Below are positions 33,081 through 41,604 of a DNA stretch of 64,000 nucleotides, piece after piece. A program made the translations under genes and the position numbers. Below the pieces are notes generated by a model. That model saw only the letters and a list, made by a program, of their open reading frames with translations. It made no database searches and was not told the origin of the DNA. The stretch's first letter is position 1, and every line of letters begins with the position of its first letter. Source of the stretch: Mumia sp050632745 (GTDB taxonomy: Bacteria; Actinomycetota; Actinomycetes; Propionibacteriales; Nocardioidaceae); assembly GCF_050632745.1 (NCBI RefSeq), contig NZ_JBODSD010000001.1:1178001-1242000 (forward strand), given 5' to 3'.

Positions 33081-34415
33081 TCAGGCCGGGTCGGCCCTCA
33101 CGACCGGGGGCACCTCCCACGTCCCGTCCAGCACGTCCCCCGACGGGACGTACATCCGCAGGAGCGGCCGGAACCTGCCCGGGGGAGTCGGCAGCCAGTT
33201 CGCCCGCGCCGTCGGGTCCTCCGGCGCCTCGTGCGCGAGGGTGAGCGTGATCCCGCCGTCGGCGTCGTGGACGAGCCCCGGTGTGCGGTCCCCGATCGAG
33301 TATCGCGAGATCGGGTTGTCCACCAGGAAGTAGTCGGGCACGTCGTACATCGTCACCGACCAGAAGCCCGCGACCGGCGGCGGAGGCGCGAGGCGGAGCG
33401 TGTACGTGTGCGCCCCGTCGAGGGGCCGCCCGTCGCCGTCGACGTAGGTCATGAGGTACGCCGCCTCGTACCCGTGGTTGCCCCACAGCCCGCCCAGGGC
33501 CGCGGCCGCCCGCTCACCGATCCGGGTCTGCGGGTCGGCGATCTTCCACGCCGGGTCGTCGAGCGCGCCCACCTCGAAGAAGTCGAGGCTGTAGTCGAAG
33601 ACGTGCAGCGTCATCCGCCAACCGTTGACCTCCGGGATGCTGCCCGAGGTGAGGATCTTCTCCAGCGTCGTGCGGCCGAGGGCGAAACCTGCGCGCAGCG
33701 CGGCCTGCTGCTCGGTGCTGAGAGAGGAGACCGGCATGCTTCCGGTCAGTCCCAGCGGTGCGAAGGACTCCTGGAGTGCGACGTCGCGCCGGGCCGGCGG
33801 GAAGGCCTGCGACCACACGCGGTAGCGCTCCCAGAAGTCGAGCGCCTCGTCGCCGGTCTCGGTGGTCCCGGGCAGACCGTCCGGCGGGGCGAGCGAGCGC
33901 AGCAGCGGGGTCAGCGTCGTCGCGTCCTGGAGCGCGTGCACCGCAGGCAGGTCGTCGGGTCCGTCGACGGCCCACCGTCCCACGATCGACGCGATGCGGG
34001 TGGGGAAGCGGACGACCGTGGCCCCGGCGGGCGAGGGTCCGTCCCAGTCCGGCGGCACGAGAAGGAACTCACCGCCGTCGACCCCTGTGGCGCGTCGGCC
34101 GATGTAGCCGAAGTTGTTCGTCCACGCGTCGACGAGCTGCAGGACGTGGTAGCGGCCGCCGGTGGGCGGCACTGTCAGCAGGACCGGTCCGACACTGAGG
34201 TCGACCTGGGCCATCGAGTAGACGGTGTCGTTGTTGATCGACACGAACGTGTCCGCGGGTCCGGCGAGCGTGCGGGCGTGACTGAACGTGTTGAACGGCG
34301 CGGCCGGGTTCGCACCGACGCCGGTGGTCACGAAGCGGTTCACCTGGTCCAGGTCGAAGACCAGAGGGAACGCGTAGACGTACGCCTCCGTCGCCGCCGT
34401 CTCAAGATCCGCCAT
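33081..34415 (-). CDS. DUF1254/DUF1214 family protein
   Basis: 444 residues from ATG 34415 (the longer frame belongs to the upstream gene's strand but a different frame). N-terminal DUF1254 (EAYVYAFPLVFDLDQVNRFV, DTVYSMAQVDLS) and C-terminal DUF1214 (YDVPDYFLVDNPISRYSIGD, WLPTPPGRFRPLLRMY) segments. No signal peptide is visible, although many relatives are exported. Function unknown; relatives cluster with oxidation or xenobiotic genes. It lies 2 bp after the alkylsulfatase gene and is surely cotranscribed. Confidence 0.88.
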   Translation of the reverse strand: MADLETAATEAYVYAFPLVFDLDQVNRFVTTGVGANPAAPFNTFSHARTLAGPADTFVSINNDTVYSMAQVDLSVGPVLLTVPPTGGRYHVLQLVDAWTNNFGYIGRRATGVDGGEFLLVPPDWDGPSPAGATVVRFPTRIASIVGRWAVDGPDDLPAVHALQDATTLTPLLRSLAPPDGLPGTTETGDEALDFWERYRVWSQAFPPARRDVALQESFAPLGLTGSMPVSSLSTEQQAALRAGFALGRTTLEKILTSGSIPEVNGWRMTLHVFDYSLDFFEVGALDDPAWKIADPQTRIGERAAAALGGLWGNHGYEAAYLMTYVDGDGRPLDGAHTYTLRLAPPPPVAGFWSVTMYDVPDYFLVDNPISRYSIGDRTPGLVHDADGGITLTLAHEAPEDPTARANWLPTPPGRFRPLLRMYVPSGDVLDGTWEVPPVVRADPA

Positions 34416-34417
34416 GG

Positions 34418-36322
34418 TCAGGGCCTCACGATCTCGAACGCGGGGTCGAAGTCGTCGAGCAGACCGCCGAGCGTGTCCAGCACGCCGCGGTCGCCCTCGA
34501 GCGCGACGGTGCCGGCATCGGCGAGCTTGGCCGCCACGGCGGGCTTCAGCAGGACGCCCACGAGCGCCTCCTTCGGTCCGGAGACCGTCAGCGTTGCGTT
34601 GCCGGAGGCTCCCTTGCGCGCATTGAGGACGCCGCGCGCGATCCACGTCGTCCAGGTCTCGCCGTAGTCGGTGAACGTGAGGTTCAGCCGGATGTCGACG
34701 TCGGCGGCCTTCTCGCCGATCACGTGCACGGCGACGAAGTCGAAGAGGATGTCGATCGGCATCGCCAGGATCGTGTCCTCGCTGGCCGTGGTGAACGGTG
34801 CGGGCAGCGCGCCGAGCCTCAGCTCCTTCGCCGCGGTGAGGAAGATGCCGCGCCACTGCGGCCCCTCGGCCTGATAGCCCATCTGCTCGTACGCGTCCGC
34901 CTGCAGCTCGCGGGCCTCGCGGTTGTCCGGCTGGGCGAACACGAGCTTGTGCAGCACCTCGACGGCCCACCGGTAGTCGGCGGCGTCGATCGCGCGGCGG
35001 CCCTCCTCGAGGATGCGGTCCGGGCCGACCATCGCCACGAAGCGCTTGGCCGACTCGACCGGTGGGTGCGGGTGCAGCGAGACCGGGTCGCCGTCCCAGA
35101 GGCCGATCTCCTTGTGGAAGACGGCGCGGACGTCGTGGTGGAGCGTGCCGTGGTAGCCGCGGTTGAACCAGCGTCGCCCGAGCTCCTCGGGCAGCGCGAC
35201 GACCTCCGCGGCCTCGAGCGGCGTGAAGCCCTTGTTCGCCAGCCGCAGCGCCTGGTCGTGGACGTACTTGTACGTGTCGCGCTGGGACGCGATGAAGTCC
35301 GTGATCGTCTCGTTGCCCCACACCGGCCAGGTGTGCGGCCCGTAGTGCACCTCGGCCTCGTCACCCCAGCGCTCGAGCGTCTCGTCGAGGTAGCGGGCGA
35401 AGTTGCGCGCGTCGCGGGTGCGGGCGCCGCGCAGGGTCTGGATGTTGTGCAGCGCGTGGTTCGCGTTCTCGGCGCAGGTGAGCGCCTTGAGCTGGGGGAT
35501 CCAGATGTGCATCTCCTCGGGCGCCTCGGTGTCCGGAGCGTAGAGGAACTCGAGCTCGATCCCCGCGATCTCGCGCCTGCTGCCGGTCTCGGTGATCCCG
35601 TCGGTGGGGGAGATGTAGGAGACCGTCGGCCCCGGGGTGCTCACCACGCCGATCCCGCAGCTCAGGGTGCCGTGCGGGTCGAGGCCCAGGTGGCTGCCGA
35701 AGGCGTACGACGCCCGTCGCGCCATCGCGTTGCCCGCGACGACGTTCTCGCCGATCGCGTACTTGTCGAACGACGCCACCGTGCCGGGGGCGATGATCGG
35801 CACCTTCCCGGACGCCACGTCGGCCACGTCGACGACACCCTTCACGCCGCCGTAGTGGTCGATGTGGGTGTGCGTGTAGACCACCGCGGCCACCGGCTTG
35901 TCGCTGACGTGCTCGCGGATCATCGCCATACCCTGCGCGGCCGACTCGACCCCGGCCATGCAGTCGATGACGACGAGGCCGTCCTCGCCCTCCACGACGG
36001 TCAGGCACGCGATGTCGTTGTTGCGCACCTGGTAGAGGCCGGGTACGACCTCGTACAGCCCGCCGCGCGTGATGAGCTGCGACTGCCGCCACAGGCTCGG
36101 CTCGACGCTGTCGGGTCGCTCGGGCTCGCCGCGGAGGTAGTCGAACCAGTCCGGGTCGAAGATCGTGTGCCCGTCCGCGCCGAGGACCGGCCCCGGGAAG
36201 CGCGCGATCAGGCCGCGGTCGGCGTCCTCGAAGTCCTGGCGGTCGTCCATCGCGTAGCGAGCGACGGCATCGCGGTTCGCGGCTGCCGTCGCCTCGGTGG
36301 CGGTCTTCGGTTCGTAGGTCAT
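34418..36322 (-). CDS. Linear primary-alkylsulfatase (SdsA/YjcS family)
   Basis: 634 residues from ATG 36322 (MTYEPKTATEATAAANRDAV). Metallo-beta-lactamase fold with metal-binding THTHIDHYGG, then the helical dimerisation region and a C-terminal SCP2-like alkyl-binding domain (FDFVAVHVIGEKAADVDIRL). Removes sulfate from alkyl sulfates such as dodecyl sulfate to give alcohols. No signal sequence is seen, so it acts in the cytosol. The frame runs on to 37252 antisense to yihY; that part is not coding. Divergent from yihY across a LuxR-type palindrome. Confidence 0.93.
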   Translation of the reverse strand: MTYEPKTATEATAAANRDAVARYAMDDRQDFEDADRGLIARFPGPVLGADGHTIFDPDWFDYLRGEPERPDSVEPSLWRQSQLITRGGLYEVVPGLYQVRNNDIACLTVVEGEDGLVVIDCMAGVESAAQGMAMIREHVSDKPVAAVVYTHTHIDHYGGVKGVVDVADVASGKVPIIAPGTVASFDKYAIGENVVAGNAMARRASYAFGSHLGLDPHGTLSCGIGVVSTPGPTVSYISPTDGITETGSRREIAGIELEFLYAPDTEAPEEMHIWIPQLKALTCAENANHALHNIQTLRGARTRDARNFARYLDETLERWGDEAEVHYGPHTWPVWGNETITDFIASQRDTYKYVHDQALRLANKGFTPLEAAEVVALPEELGRRWFNRGYHGTLHHDVRAVFHKEIGLWDGDPVSLHPHPPVESAKRFVAMVGPDRILEEGRRAIDAADYRWAVEVLHKLVFAQPDNREARELQADAYEQMGYQAEGPQWRGIFLTAAKELRLGALPAPFTTASEDTILAMPIDILFDFVAVHVIGEKAADVDIRLNLTFTDYGETWTTWIARGVLNARKGASGNATLTVSGPKEALVGVLLKPAVAAKLADAGTVALEGDRGVLDTLGGLLDDFDPAFEIVRP

Positions 36323-36390
36323 CAGGCTGGGCCCCCGGGATCGTCCGACTGCTGACGGGTCCACCGTCTCCCAGATCGGGAGGGGCCGCA

Positions 36391-36407
36391 TCACCCGGCA
36401 CGGGTGA
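36391..36407. promoter_or_regulatory. Regulon operator site 1 (yihY / alkylsulfatase)
   Basis: TCACCCGGCACGGGTGA, a perfect palindrome with 7-bp arms. It ends 23 bp before GAGACT, the -10 box of leaderless yihY, and is centred at about -44. On the other strand GACGGT (36368-36363) lies 22 bp away, so it may also drive the alkylsulfatase operon. Confidence 0.65.
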
Positions 36408-36430
36408 CGCCCTCGCCCGCGGCGTGCGGT

Positions 36431-36436
36431 GAGACT
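36431..36436 (+). promoter_or_regulatory. Putative -10 box of leaderless yihY promoter
   Basis: GAGACT, six bases before GTG 36443 and 23 bp after operator site 1. The poor match to TANNNT fits a promoter that needs an activator. Confidence 0.5.
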
Positions 36437-36442
36437 TGTCCG

Positions 36443-37324
36443 GTGGACGCGGGCGGGAGCGCACGGGACCGGGTCGCCAAGGCTGCTGCTGCCGCCAAGG
36501 CGTGGTTCGACGCGTCCTTCCCCGGCCGCTGCATGCGCCGGATGTACGCGATCGATGGTCGCAACCGCGCCATCACGCTCGCCGGTCAGGCGTTCATCGC
36601 CCTCATCCCGCTGCTGGTCGTGGTCTCGGGCTGGCTGTCGCGCGACGGGAACCAGCAGTTCGCCGACCTGCTCATCGAGTACTTCGAGCTGTCCGGCAGC
36701 TCGGCCGAGGCCGTGAACGCGCTCTTCGCAAGGCCGCCCGACGCGACCGGCGGGCTGACCCTGCTCGGATTCGTGATCCTGCTGTTCTCGGTCGGGTCGT
36801 TCAGCCGCTCGCTCCAACGCCTGTACGAGCTGGCGTGGGGCCTCGAGCCGGCACCGCGGGTCCGCTCGACGTTCTCCGGGCTCGGCGGGGTCGCGTTCAT
36901 GCTGGCGATGTTCACGCTGGTGGGTTGGATCGGCCACCTGCTGGGGCCGGCGGGGATCGTCATCCAGGCTCTGGTGTCCGTGCCGCTCTGGCTCGTGTTC
37001 ATCCGGATCGAGCTCGGAGGGCGGGCCGACCTCGAGGACCTGCTGCCCGCCGCTGTCCTGTCCACCGTGGTGCAGCTCGCGGCCGGGTGGTGGACGCATC
37101 TGTACGTGCCGCACCTGATCGCGATCGACGCCCAGCGGTACGGCGTCATCGGCGTGGCGTTCGCGATCGTCGCGTGGCTGGTGATCGTCGCGTACGTCCT
37201 GGTGGGGACCGCGGTCGTGGGCTACGAGCTGTCGGGCTGGATGCGCAGCCACGGGTTCACCGCGCGGCTGCTGACGCTCGCCGGGCGCACCATCCCGCGC
37301 CCCACCCGTCAGGAGGAGCCGTGA
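36443..37324 (+). CDS. YihY/virulence factor BrkB family membrane protein
   Basis: 293 residues with about six helices (GQAFIALIPLLVVVSGWLS, LLGFVILLFSVGSFSRSLQ, VAFMLAMFTLVGWIGHLLG, VIGVAFAIVAWLVIVAYVLV). The family motif SFSRSLQRLYELAWGLE and AQRYGVIGVAFAIVAW are conserved. GTG 36443 is chosen because of the -10 spacing; an upstream frame to 36404 would cross the operator. Function of the family is unsettled. The stop overlaps the phosphatase start by 4 bp. Confidence 0.85.
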   Translation: MDAGGSARDRVAKAAAAAKAWFDASFPGRCMRRMYAIDGRNRAITLAGQAFIALIPLLVVVSGWLSRDGNQQFADLLIEYFELSGSSAEAVNALFARPPDATGGLTLLGFVILLFSVGSFSRSLQRLYELAWGLEPAPRVRSTFSGLGGVAFMLAMFTLVGWIGHLLGPAGIVIQALVSVPLWLVFIRIELGGRADLEDLLPAAVLSTVVQLAAGWWTHLYVPHLIAIDAQRYGVIGVAFAIVAWLVIVAYVLVGTAVVGYELSGWMRSHGFTARLLTLAGRTIPRPTRQEEP

Positions 37325-38136
37325 GCGACCACCGTCCCGTGACCCCGGGGAGCCCGATCCCCGTGGCCACGCTGCCCAACCTCCGCAGCCTCGGAGGCTG
37401 GCCGACCGCGGACGGCCGACGGGTCCGCGAGGGCGTCCTCTTCCGCTCGACCGACCTGAGCCGGCTCGCGGGCACCGACGTGACGGCCGTCGAGGGGCTC
37501 GGCGTCCGGACCGTCGTGGACCTCCGGACCGCCTCCGAGCGCCGACGCCGTCCCGACGTGCGCCTCTCAGGCACCGACGTCCTGGTCCTGGACGTGCTCG
37601 CCGACGCCGTCGAGGCCGCGCCCACGGACATGGCCGAGATCCTCGAGGACCCGACGCGGGCCCGGGACCTGCTGGGCGACGGGCGCGCCGAGGCCGCTTT
37701 CACCCACGCGTACGAGCACCTCGTCACCCTGCCCAGCGCTCGCGCGTCGTACGGGGCGTTCTTCACCAGCCTCGCCGCGGGCACGGGGGAGCCGACGCTG
37801 TTCCACTGCACGACCGGCAAGGACCGCACCGGCTGGGCCGCCGCCACCACGTTGATGCTGCTCGGGGTGCCCGACGACGTCGTGGAGCACGAGTACCTGC
37901 TCACCAACGACCAGCTCCTCCCGGCGCTGCAGCCGATCCTCGACCACTTCGCGTCGCTGGGGGGCGACCCGGACCTGCTTCTGCCGGTGCTCGGGGTGCG
38001 GCCGCAGTACCTCGCCACGAGCCTGGAGGCGATGCGACGCGCGTACGGCGACCTCGCGACGTACTTCTCCGAGGGGCTGGGGATCGACGACGCCACCCAG
38101 GACGTGCTGCGCGACCGCCTGCTCACGGAGCCGTGA
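37321..38136 (+). CDS. Tyrosine/serine protein phosphatase (Y_phosphatase3 type)
   Basis: 271 residues from GTG 37321 overlapping yihY. The N-terminal NLRSLGGWPTADGRRVREGV, LFRSTDLSRL and active-site HCTTGKDRTGWAA (H-C-x-x-G-K-D-R-T) are those of the PtpB/LipA-like family that removes phosphate from Tyr, Ser or phosphoinositides. No signal peptide. Coupling with yihY suggests a joint envelope or signalling function. Confidence 0.9.
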   Translation: MSDHRPVTPGSPIPVATLPNLRSLGGWPTADGRRVREGVLFRSTDLSRLAGTDVTAVEGLGVRTVVDLRTASERRRRPDVRLSGTDVLVLDVLADAVEAAPTDMAEILEDPTRARDLLGDGRAEAAFTHAYEHLVTLPSARASYGAFFTSLAAGTGEPTLFHCTTGKDRTGWAAATTLMLLGVPDDVVEHEYLLTNDQLLPALQPILDHFASLGGDPDLLLPVLGVRPQYLATSLEAMRRAYGDLATYFSEGLGIDDATQDVLRDRLLTEP

Positions 38137-38137
38137 C

Positions 38138-38162
38138 CGGATCACCCGTCATGGGTGATCCG
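38138..38162. promoter_or_regulatory. Regulon operator site 2 (DUF6325-SHOCT-sulP operon), also a hairpin
   Basis: Core TCACCCGTCATGGGTGA at 38142-38158, within a 10-bp-arm perfect inverted repeat (38138-38162). GAGAGT at 38181-38186 is 22 bp downstream, matching site 1's GAGACT. The same repeat could terminate phosphatase transcription, since it begins right after that stop codon. Confidence 0.6.
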
Positions 38163-38218
38163 TCGACGCCCCGTAGCGACGAGAGTGGGGGCACACATCG
38201 ACGGAGAAGGGGTGACCG

Positions 38219-38656
38219 ATGGCGGAGAACGTAGGCCCGTCCGGCCCGGTCGACATCGCGGTGCTCGGATTCCTGGAGGGATCGAAGCCCGACGGCAGCG
38301 TGGCCAGGGTGGTCGCCGACGCCGTCGCGAGCGGTGCTGTGCGTCTGCTGGACGCGGTGATCGTGGCGCGCGCCGACGACGGCGACCTGACGATCGTGGA
38401 CATCGACGACGGGGACGCCGTCAAGGAGGTCCTCGGCGTCGAGAGCGACGTCCCGGGGCTGCTCGGTGAGGACGACATCCTGGCGATCGCCGACGAGGTC
38501 CCGCCCGGCGCCGCCGCGGTGCTCGTCGTCTGGGAGAACGTGTGGGCCGCCCGCTTCGCCGCCGCGCTCGACTCCGTCGGCGGCGTGCTGCTGGCCCACG
38601 AGCGCATCGACCGTTCCGACCTCGACGCCGTCGCCGCGGCGCTGAGCTCGGACTGA
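38219..38656 (+). CDS. DUF6325-type protein
   Basis: 145 acidic soluble residues: VDIAVLGFLEGSKPDGSVAR, LLDAVIVARADDGDLTIVDI, ILAIADEVPPGAAAVLVVWE, VWAARFAAALDSVGGVLLAH. The pattern is that of the DUF6325/DUF1269-like family of putative membrane-associated stress proteins, which usually occur next to SHOCT proteins, as here. ATG 38219 follows GGAGAAGGGG. First gene of a three-gene operon with SHOCT and SulP. Confidence 0.75.
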   Translation: MAENVGPSGPVDIAVLGFLEGSKPDGSVARVVADAVASGAVRLLDAVIVARADDGDLTIVDIDDGDAVKEVLGVESDVPGLLGEDDILAIADEVPPGAAAVLVVWENVWAARFAAALDSVGGVLLAHERIDRSDLDAVAAALSSD

Positions 38657-38671
38657 ACGAGGAGGAGAGCG

Positions 38672-39025
38672 ATGCTGGCACGACGCATGGGACGCCCGGG
38701 GCTGGTCGGGCTCGCGGCGCGGACGGCCGTGGTGGCCGGGACCGCGGGCGCGGTCAACAACCACATGCAACGGCGCAACGAGGCCCGCTACGAGCAGGAG
38801 GCCCAGGCGCAGGCCTACGAGCAGCAGCAACAGCAGGCGGCGATGCAGGCGGCTGCGGCCCAGGCTGCCGCCGCCCAGCAGTACGCCGCGCCGCAGGCTG
38901 CGCCGGCCGCCCCGGCCGGCGGAGACGTGGTGGGCCAGCTCGAGCGGCTCGCGGCCTTGCAGCAGCAGGGCATCCTGACGCCGGAGGAGTTCGCGGCCGA
39001 GAAGGCGAAGATCCTCAACGGCTGA
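38672..39025 (+). CDS. SHOCT-domain protein
   Basis: 117 residues: a hydrophobic N-terminal stretch (LVGLAARTAVVAGTAGAVNN), a Gln/Ala-rich linker (EQQQQQAAMQAAAAQAAAAQ) and a C-terminal SHOCT domain (VVGQLERLAALQQQGILTPE, then EFAAEKAKIL). SHOCT is a short oligomerising helix pair. ATG 38672 follows GAGGAGAG, 15 bp after the DUF6325-type gene. Confidence 0.88.
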   Translation: MLARRMGRPGLVGLAARTAVVAGTAGAVNNHMQRRNEARYEQEAQAQAYEQQQQQAAMQAAAAQAAAAQQYAAPQAAPAAPAGGDVVGQLERLAALQQQGILTPEEFAAEKAKILNG

Positions 39026-39038
39026 CCAGGGGGCGGGT

Positions 39039-40748
39039 GTGGCACGGCTCGGGGTGTTCACCTCCCTCGCCGCATACCAGGGGCGGTGGCTCCGGGGCGA
39101 CCTCGTCGCAGGCCTCACGGTCTGGGCGGTCCTCGTCCCGGAGTCTCTCGCGTACGCGACGATCGCGGGCGTGCCGCCCGTCGTCGGCCTGTACGCGGCG
39201 GTGCCCGCGCTGGTGCTGTACGCGATGCTCGGCAGCTCGAAGCATCTCGTCGTCGCGACGATGTCGGGGACGGCGGCGCTGTCGGCCAGCGTCGTGGCCG
39301 ACGTCGCCAGGCAGGGGACGGCCGACTACGTCGCGATGACCACGGCGCTCGCGATCGTGGTCGGTGTCCTCGGCGTCGTCGCCGGGCTGTGCCGGCTGGG
39401 CTTCCTCTCGTCGTTCATCTCCGAGCCGGTGCTGAAGGGCTTCATCGTCGGGCTCGCGCTCACGATCATCATCGGGCAGGTTCCTGCTCTGCTCGGCGTC
39501 GACAAGCCCGCCGGCAGCTTCTTCGAGAAGCTGTGGGGGATCCTCGGCGAGCTCGGCGAGGTCGACCCCACGACGGCTGCGGTCGGGATCGTCGCCCTGG
39601 TCGTGATCCTCGCTCTCAAGCGGTGGGCGCCGCGCGTGCCGGCCTCGCTCGTCGTCGTCCTCCTCGGGATCGCCGCGGTGGCGCTGCTCGACCTCGACGA
39701 CCACGGTGTCGAGATCGTCGGCAGCATCACCGCCGGACTGCCGGACGTCGGCCTTCCCGACGTGGGTCTGTCGGACTACCTCGACCTCGTCGGCCCGGCG
39801 GTCGGTGTGCTGCTCATCGGGTTCGCCGAGGGCCTGGGCGCGGCCAAGACGTACGCCGCCAAGGAGGGCTACGACATCGACACCAACCGCGAGCTCGTCG
39901 GCATGGGAGCGGCGAACCTCGGCTCCGGTCTCGTGAGCGGCATGGTGGTCAACGGCAGTCTCTCGAAGACGGCGGTCAACGGCTCCGCCGGGGCACGGAC
40001 GCAGGCCTCGAGCATCACCGTCGCCGTGCTGACGCTGCTCACGCTGCTGTTCCTCACGGGGCTCTTCGAGCAGCTCCCGGAGGCGGTGCTCGCGGCCGTG
40101 GTCATCGCCGCGGTGATCGAGCTCGTCGACATCGCGTCGCTGCGGCGGCTCTACCAGGTCTGGACCGGCCCGCTGGGACGGATCTACAAGCACGCGGCGC
40201 GGGTGGACTTCATCGCGGCGACCGGGGCGATGCTCGGCGTCCTCGTCTTCGACACGCTGCCGGGTCTCTTCATCGGGATCACGCTCTCCCTCCTCACCCT
40301 CCTCTACCGCTCGTCGCGGCCGCACGTGGCCGAGCTCGTGCGGGCCGACGCCGGCCTGTGGGTCGACCGCGAGCGCCACGCGGGTGCCGGCGCGGATCCC
40401 CGCATCGCCGTCGTTCGGGTGGAGTCGGGGCTGTACTTCGCGAACGCCGACTACGTACGCGACCGCGTCCGGGCGCTGGCGCACGACCCCGTCAGGGCCG
40501 TGGTCATCGACGCGGAGACGACCCCCACCGTCGACGTCACCGGTGCGGCGATGCTCGTCACGCTGCGGACCGACCTCGAGCGCAGCGGCGTACGCCTCCT
40601 CCTCGCGCAGGGCATCGGGCAGGTCCGGGACGTGCTGCGCAAGTCGCAGGAGCAGAGCGGACTGCCTCCGGCGTACGCGTCCGTGGACGAGGCCGTCGCC
40701 GCGGCACGGGCGGTGCTGGACGGCGCGGCGAGCGGCGAGCCCGGCTGA
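39039..40748 (+). CDS. SulP-family anion permease (SLC26) with STAS domain
   Basis: 569 residues. The membrane part carries the SLC26 signature (GLTVWAVLVPESLAYATIAG, VVGLYAAVPALVLYAMLGSS) and about twelve helices; the cytosolic STAS domain covers about 440-560 (DPRIAVVRVESGLYFANADY, VDVTGAAMLVTL). Such permeases carry sulfate, bicarbonate or dicarboxylates; substrate not evident. GTG 39039 is 13 bp after the SHOCT gene. Sulfate uptake beside an alkylsulfatase is suggestive only. Confidence 0.92.
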   Translation: MARLGVFTSLAAYQGRWLRGDLVAGLTVWAVLVPESLAYATIAGVPPVVGLYAAVPALVLYAMLGSSKHLVVATMSGTAALSASVVADVARQGTADYVAMTTALAIVVGVLGVVAGLCRLGFLSSFISEPVLKGFIVGLALTIIIGQVPALLGVDKPAGSFFEKLWGILGELGEVDPTTAAVGIVALVVILALKRWAPRVPASLVVVLLGIAAVALLDLDDHGVEIVGSITAGLPDVGLPDVGLSDYLDLVGPAVGVLLIGFAEGLGAAKTYAAKEGYDIDTNRELVGMGAANLGSGLVSGMVVNGSLSKTAVNGSAGARTQASSITVAVLTLLTLLFLTGLFEQLPEAVLAAVVIAAVIELVDIASLRRLYQVWTGPLGRIYKHAARVDFIAATGAMLGVLVFDTLPGLFIGITLSLLTLLYRSSRPHVAELVRADAGLWVDRERHAGAGADPRIAVVRVESGLYFANADYVRDRVRALAHDPVRAVVIDAETTPTVDVTGAAMLVTLRTDLERSGVRLLLAQGIGQVRDVLRKSQEQSGLPPAYASVDEAVAAARAVLDGAASGEPG

Positions 40749-40772
40749 GTCGGCGGCGAGCCCCGAGCCGGT

Positions 40773-41456
40773 TCAGCCGAGGAGCCCGCCGAGCCCCTTG
40801 CCGAGGCTCGAAGCGCCCAGCACCGCCAGCAGCACCGTCATGATCGCGGCGTTGTGCTCCTCCATGAACGCCTTCAGCGCGCCGAGAGGGGCCGCCGTCC
40901 GGTCGCCCGCGACGAGGAACGCGACGACGGGGCCGACGACGAGGATGCTCCCGATCAGGACGAAGACGACGACGCTGACGACCTCCTGCGTCCCGGTGAG
41001 GTCGTTCGAGGCGATCGCCACCGCCCCCGTCACCGACAGCGCGAGGTTCTTCGGGTTGACGCCTGAGAGCAGGGCCCCGAGGCCGACGGCGACGGCCGGT
41101 GTCGTCCGGTCGAGCGACGCCATCCACTTCGGCTGCACGGCCGGCTGCCCCGCGCGTGGGCGCTTGCGCCACGTGTTGGCCGCCAGCAGCACGAACAGCA
41201 GGCCGAGGACGAGCCTGATCCACGACGTCGTCGTCGACGACCCCGACGTGTCGACGCCGTCGGGCCCGGCGAGGAAGAGGACCAGCACCACGACCGCCGT
41301 GAGGCCGAGGACCCATCCGAGGGCGAAGGCCGGTGCCGTCGTCCGCGCCCGTGAGGACATCAGCATCAGCACCGTCGCGATGATCGGGATCGGGCTGATC
41401 GCGACGCCGATCGCGGCCGGCAGCAGGTCGCCGAGGGCAGCGGACAGACCGTTCAT
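40773..41456 (-). CDS. GAP-family (Sap-like) membrane protein
   Basis: 227 residues from ATG 41456 after GGAGGAGG. Six helices with PIPIIATVLMLMSSRARTTA, NPKNLALSVTGAVAIA and WVLGLTAVVVLVLFLAGPD. The pattern is that of the GAP (GPL-addressing/Sap) family, related to LysE-like exporters and, in mycobacteria, linked to moving surface lipids. Divergent from the next gene across operator site 3. Three arginine-rich loops are cytosolic. Confidence 0.82.
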   Translation of the reverse strand: MNGLSAALGDLLPAAIGVAISPIPIIATVLMLMSSRARTTAPAFALGWVLGLTAVVVLVLFLAGPDGVDTSGSSTTTSWIRLVLGLLFVLLAANTWRKRPRAGQPAVQPKWMASLDRTTPAVAVGLGALLSGVNPKNLALSVTGAVAIASNDLTGTQEVVSVVVFVLIGSILVVGPVVAFLVAGDRTAAPLGALKAFMEEHNAAIMTVLLAVLGASSLGKGLGGLLG

Positions 41457-41514
41457 TCGTGGCCTCCTCCGAGTCGGGTGAGCACCACTCTCACGCCTGG
41501 GCCGCGCTGGCGAA

Positions 41515-41531
41515 TCACCCCTCGGGAGTGA
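41515..41531. promoter_or_regulatory. Regulon operator site 3 (GAP gene / DUF7144-type gene)
   Basis: TCACCCCTCGGGAGTGA, one mismatch from the palindrome. On the plus strand CACGCT (41554-41559) and on the minus strand GAGAGT (41492-41487) both lie exactly 22 bp away, so one site could activate both divergent genes. Confidence 0.55.
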
Positions 41532-41604
41532 TGCTGGTGCTTCGCGGCGCCGACACGCTGGGGGTACGCGGCGGGGTGGCCGCCGCCTCACGAAGGAGTC
41601 CCGC

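Noticed and set aside
40742..40779. CGGCTGA...TCAGCCG inverted repeat between sulP and the GAP gene as an operator
   Set aside because: It lies between convergent stop codons with 7-bp arms, so a weak terminator is the simpler reading.
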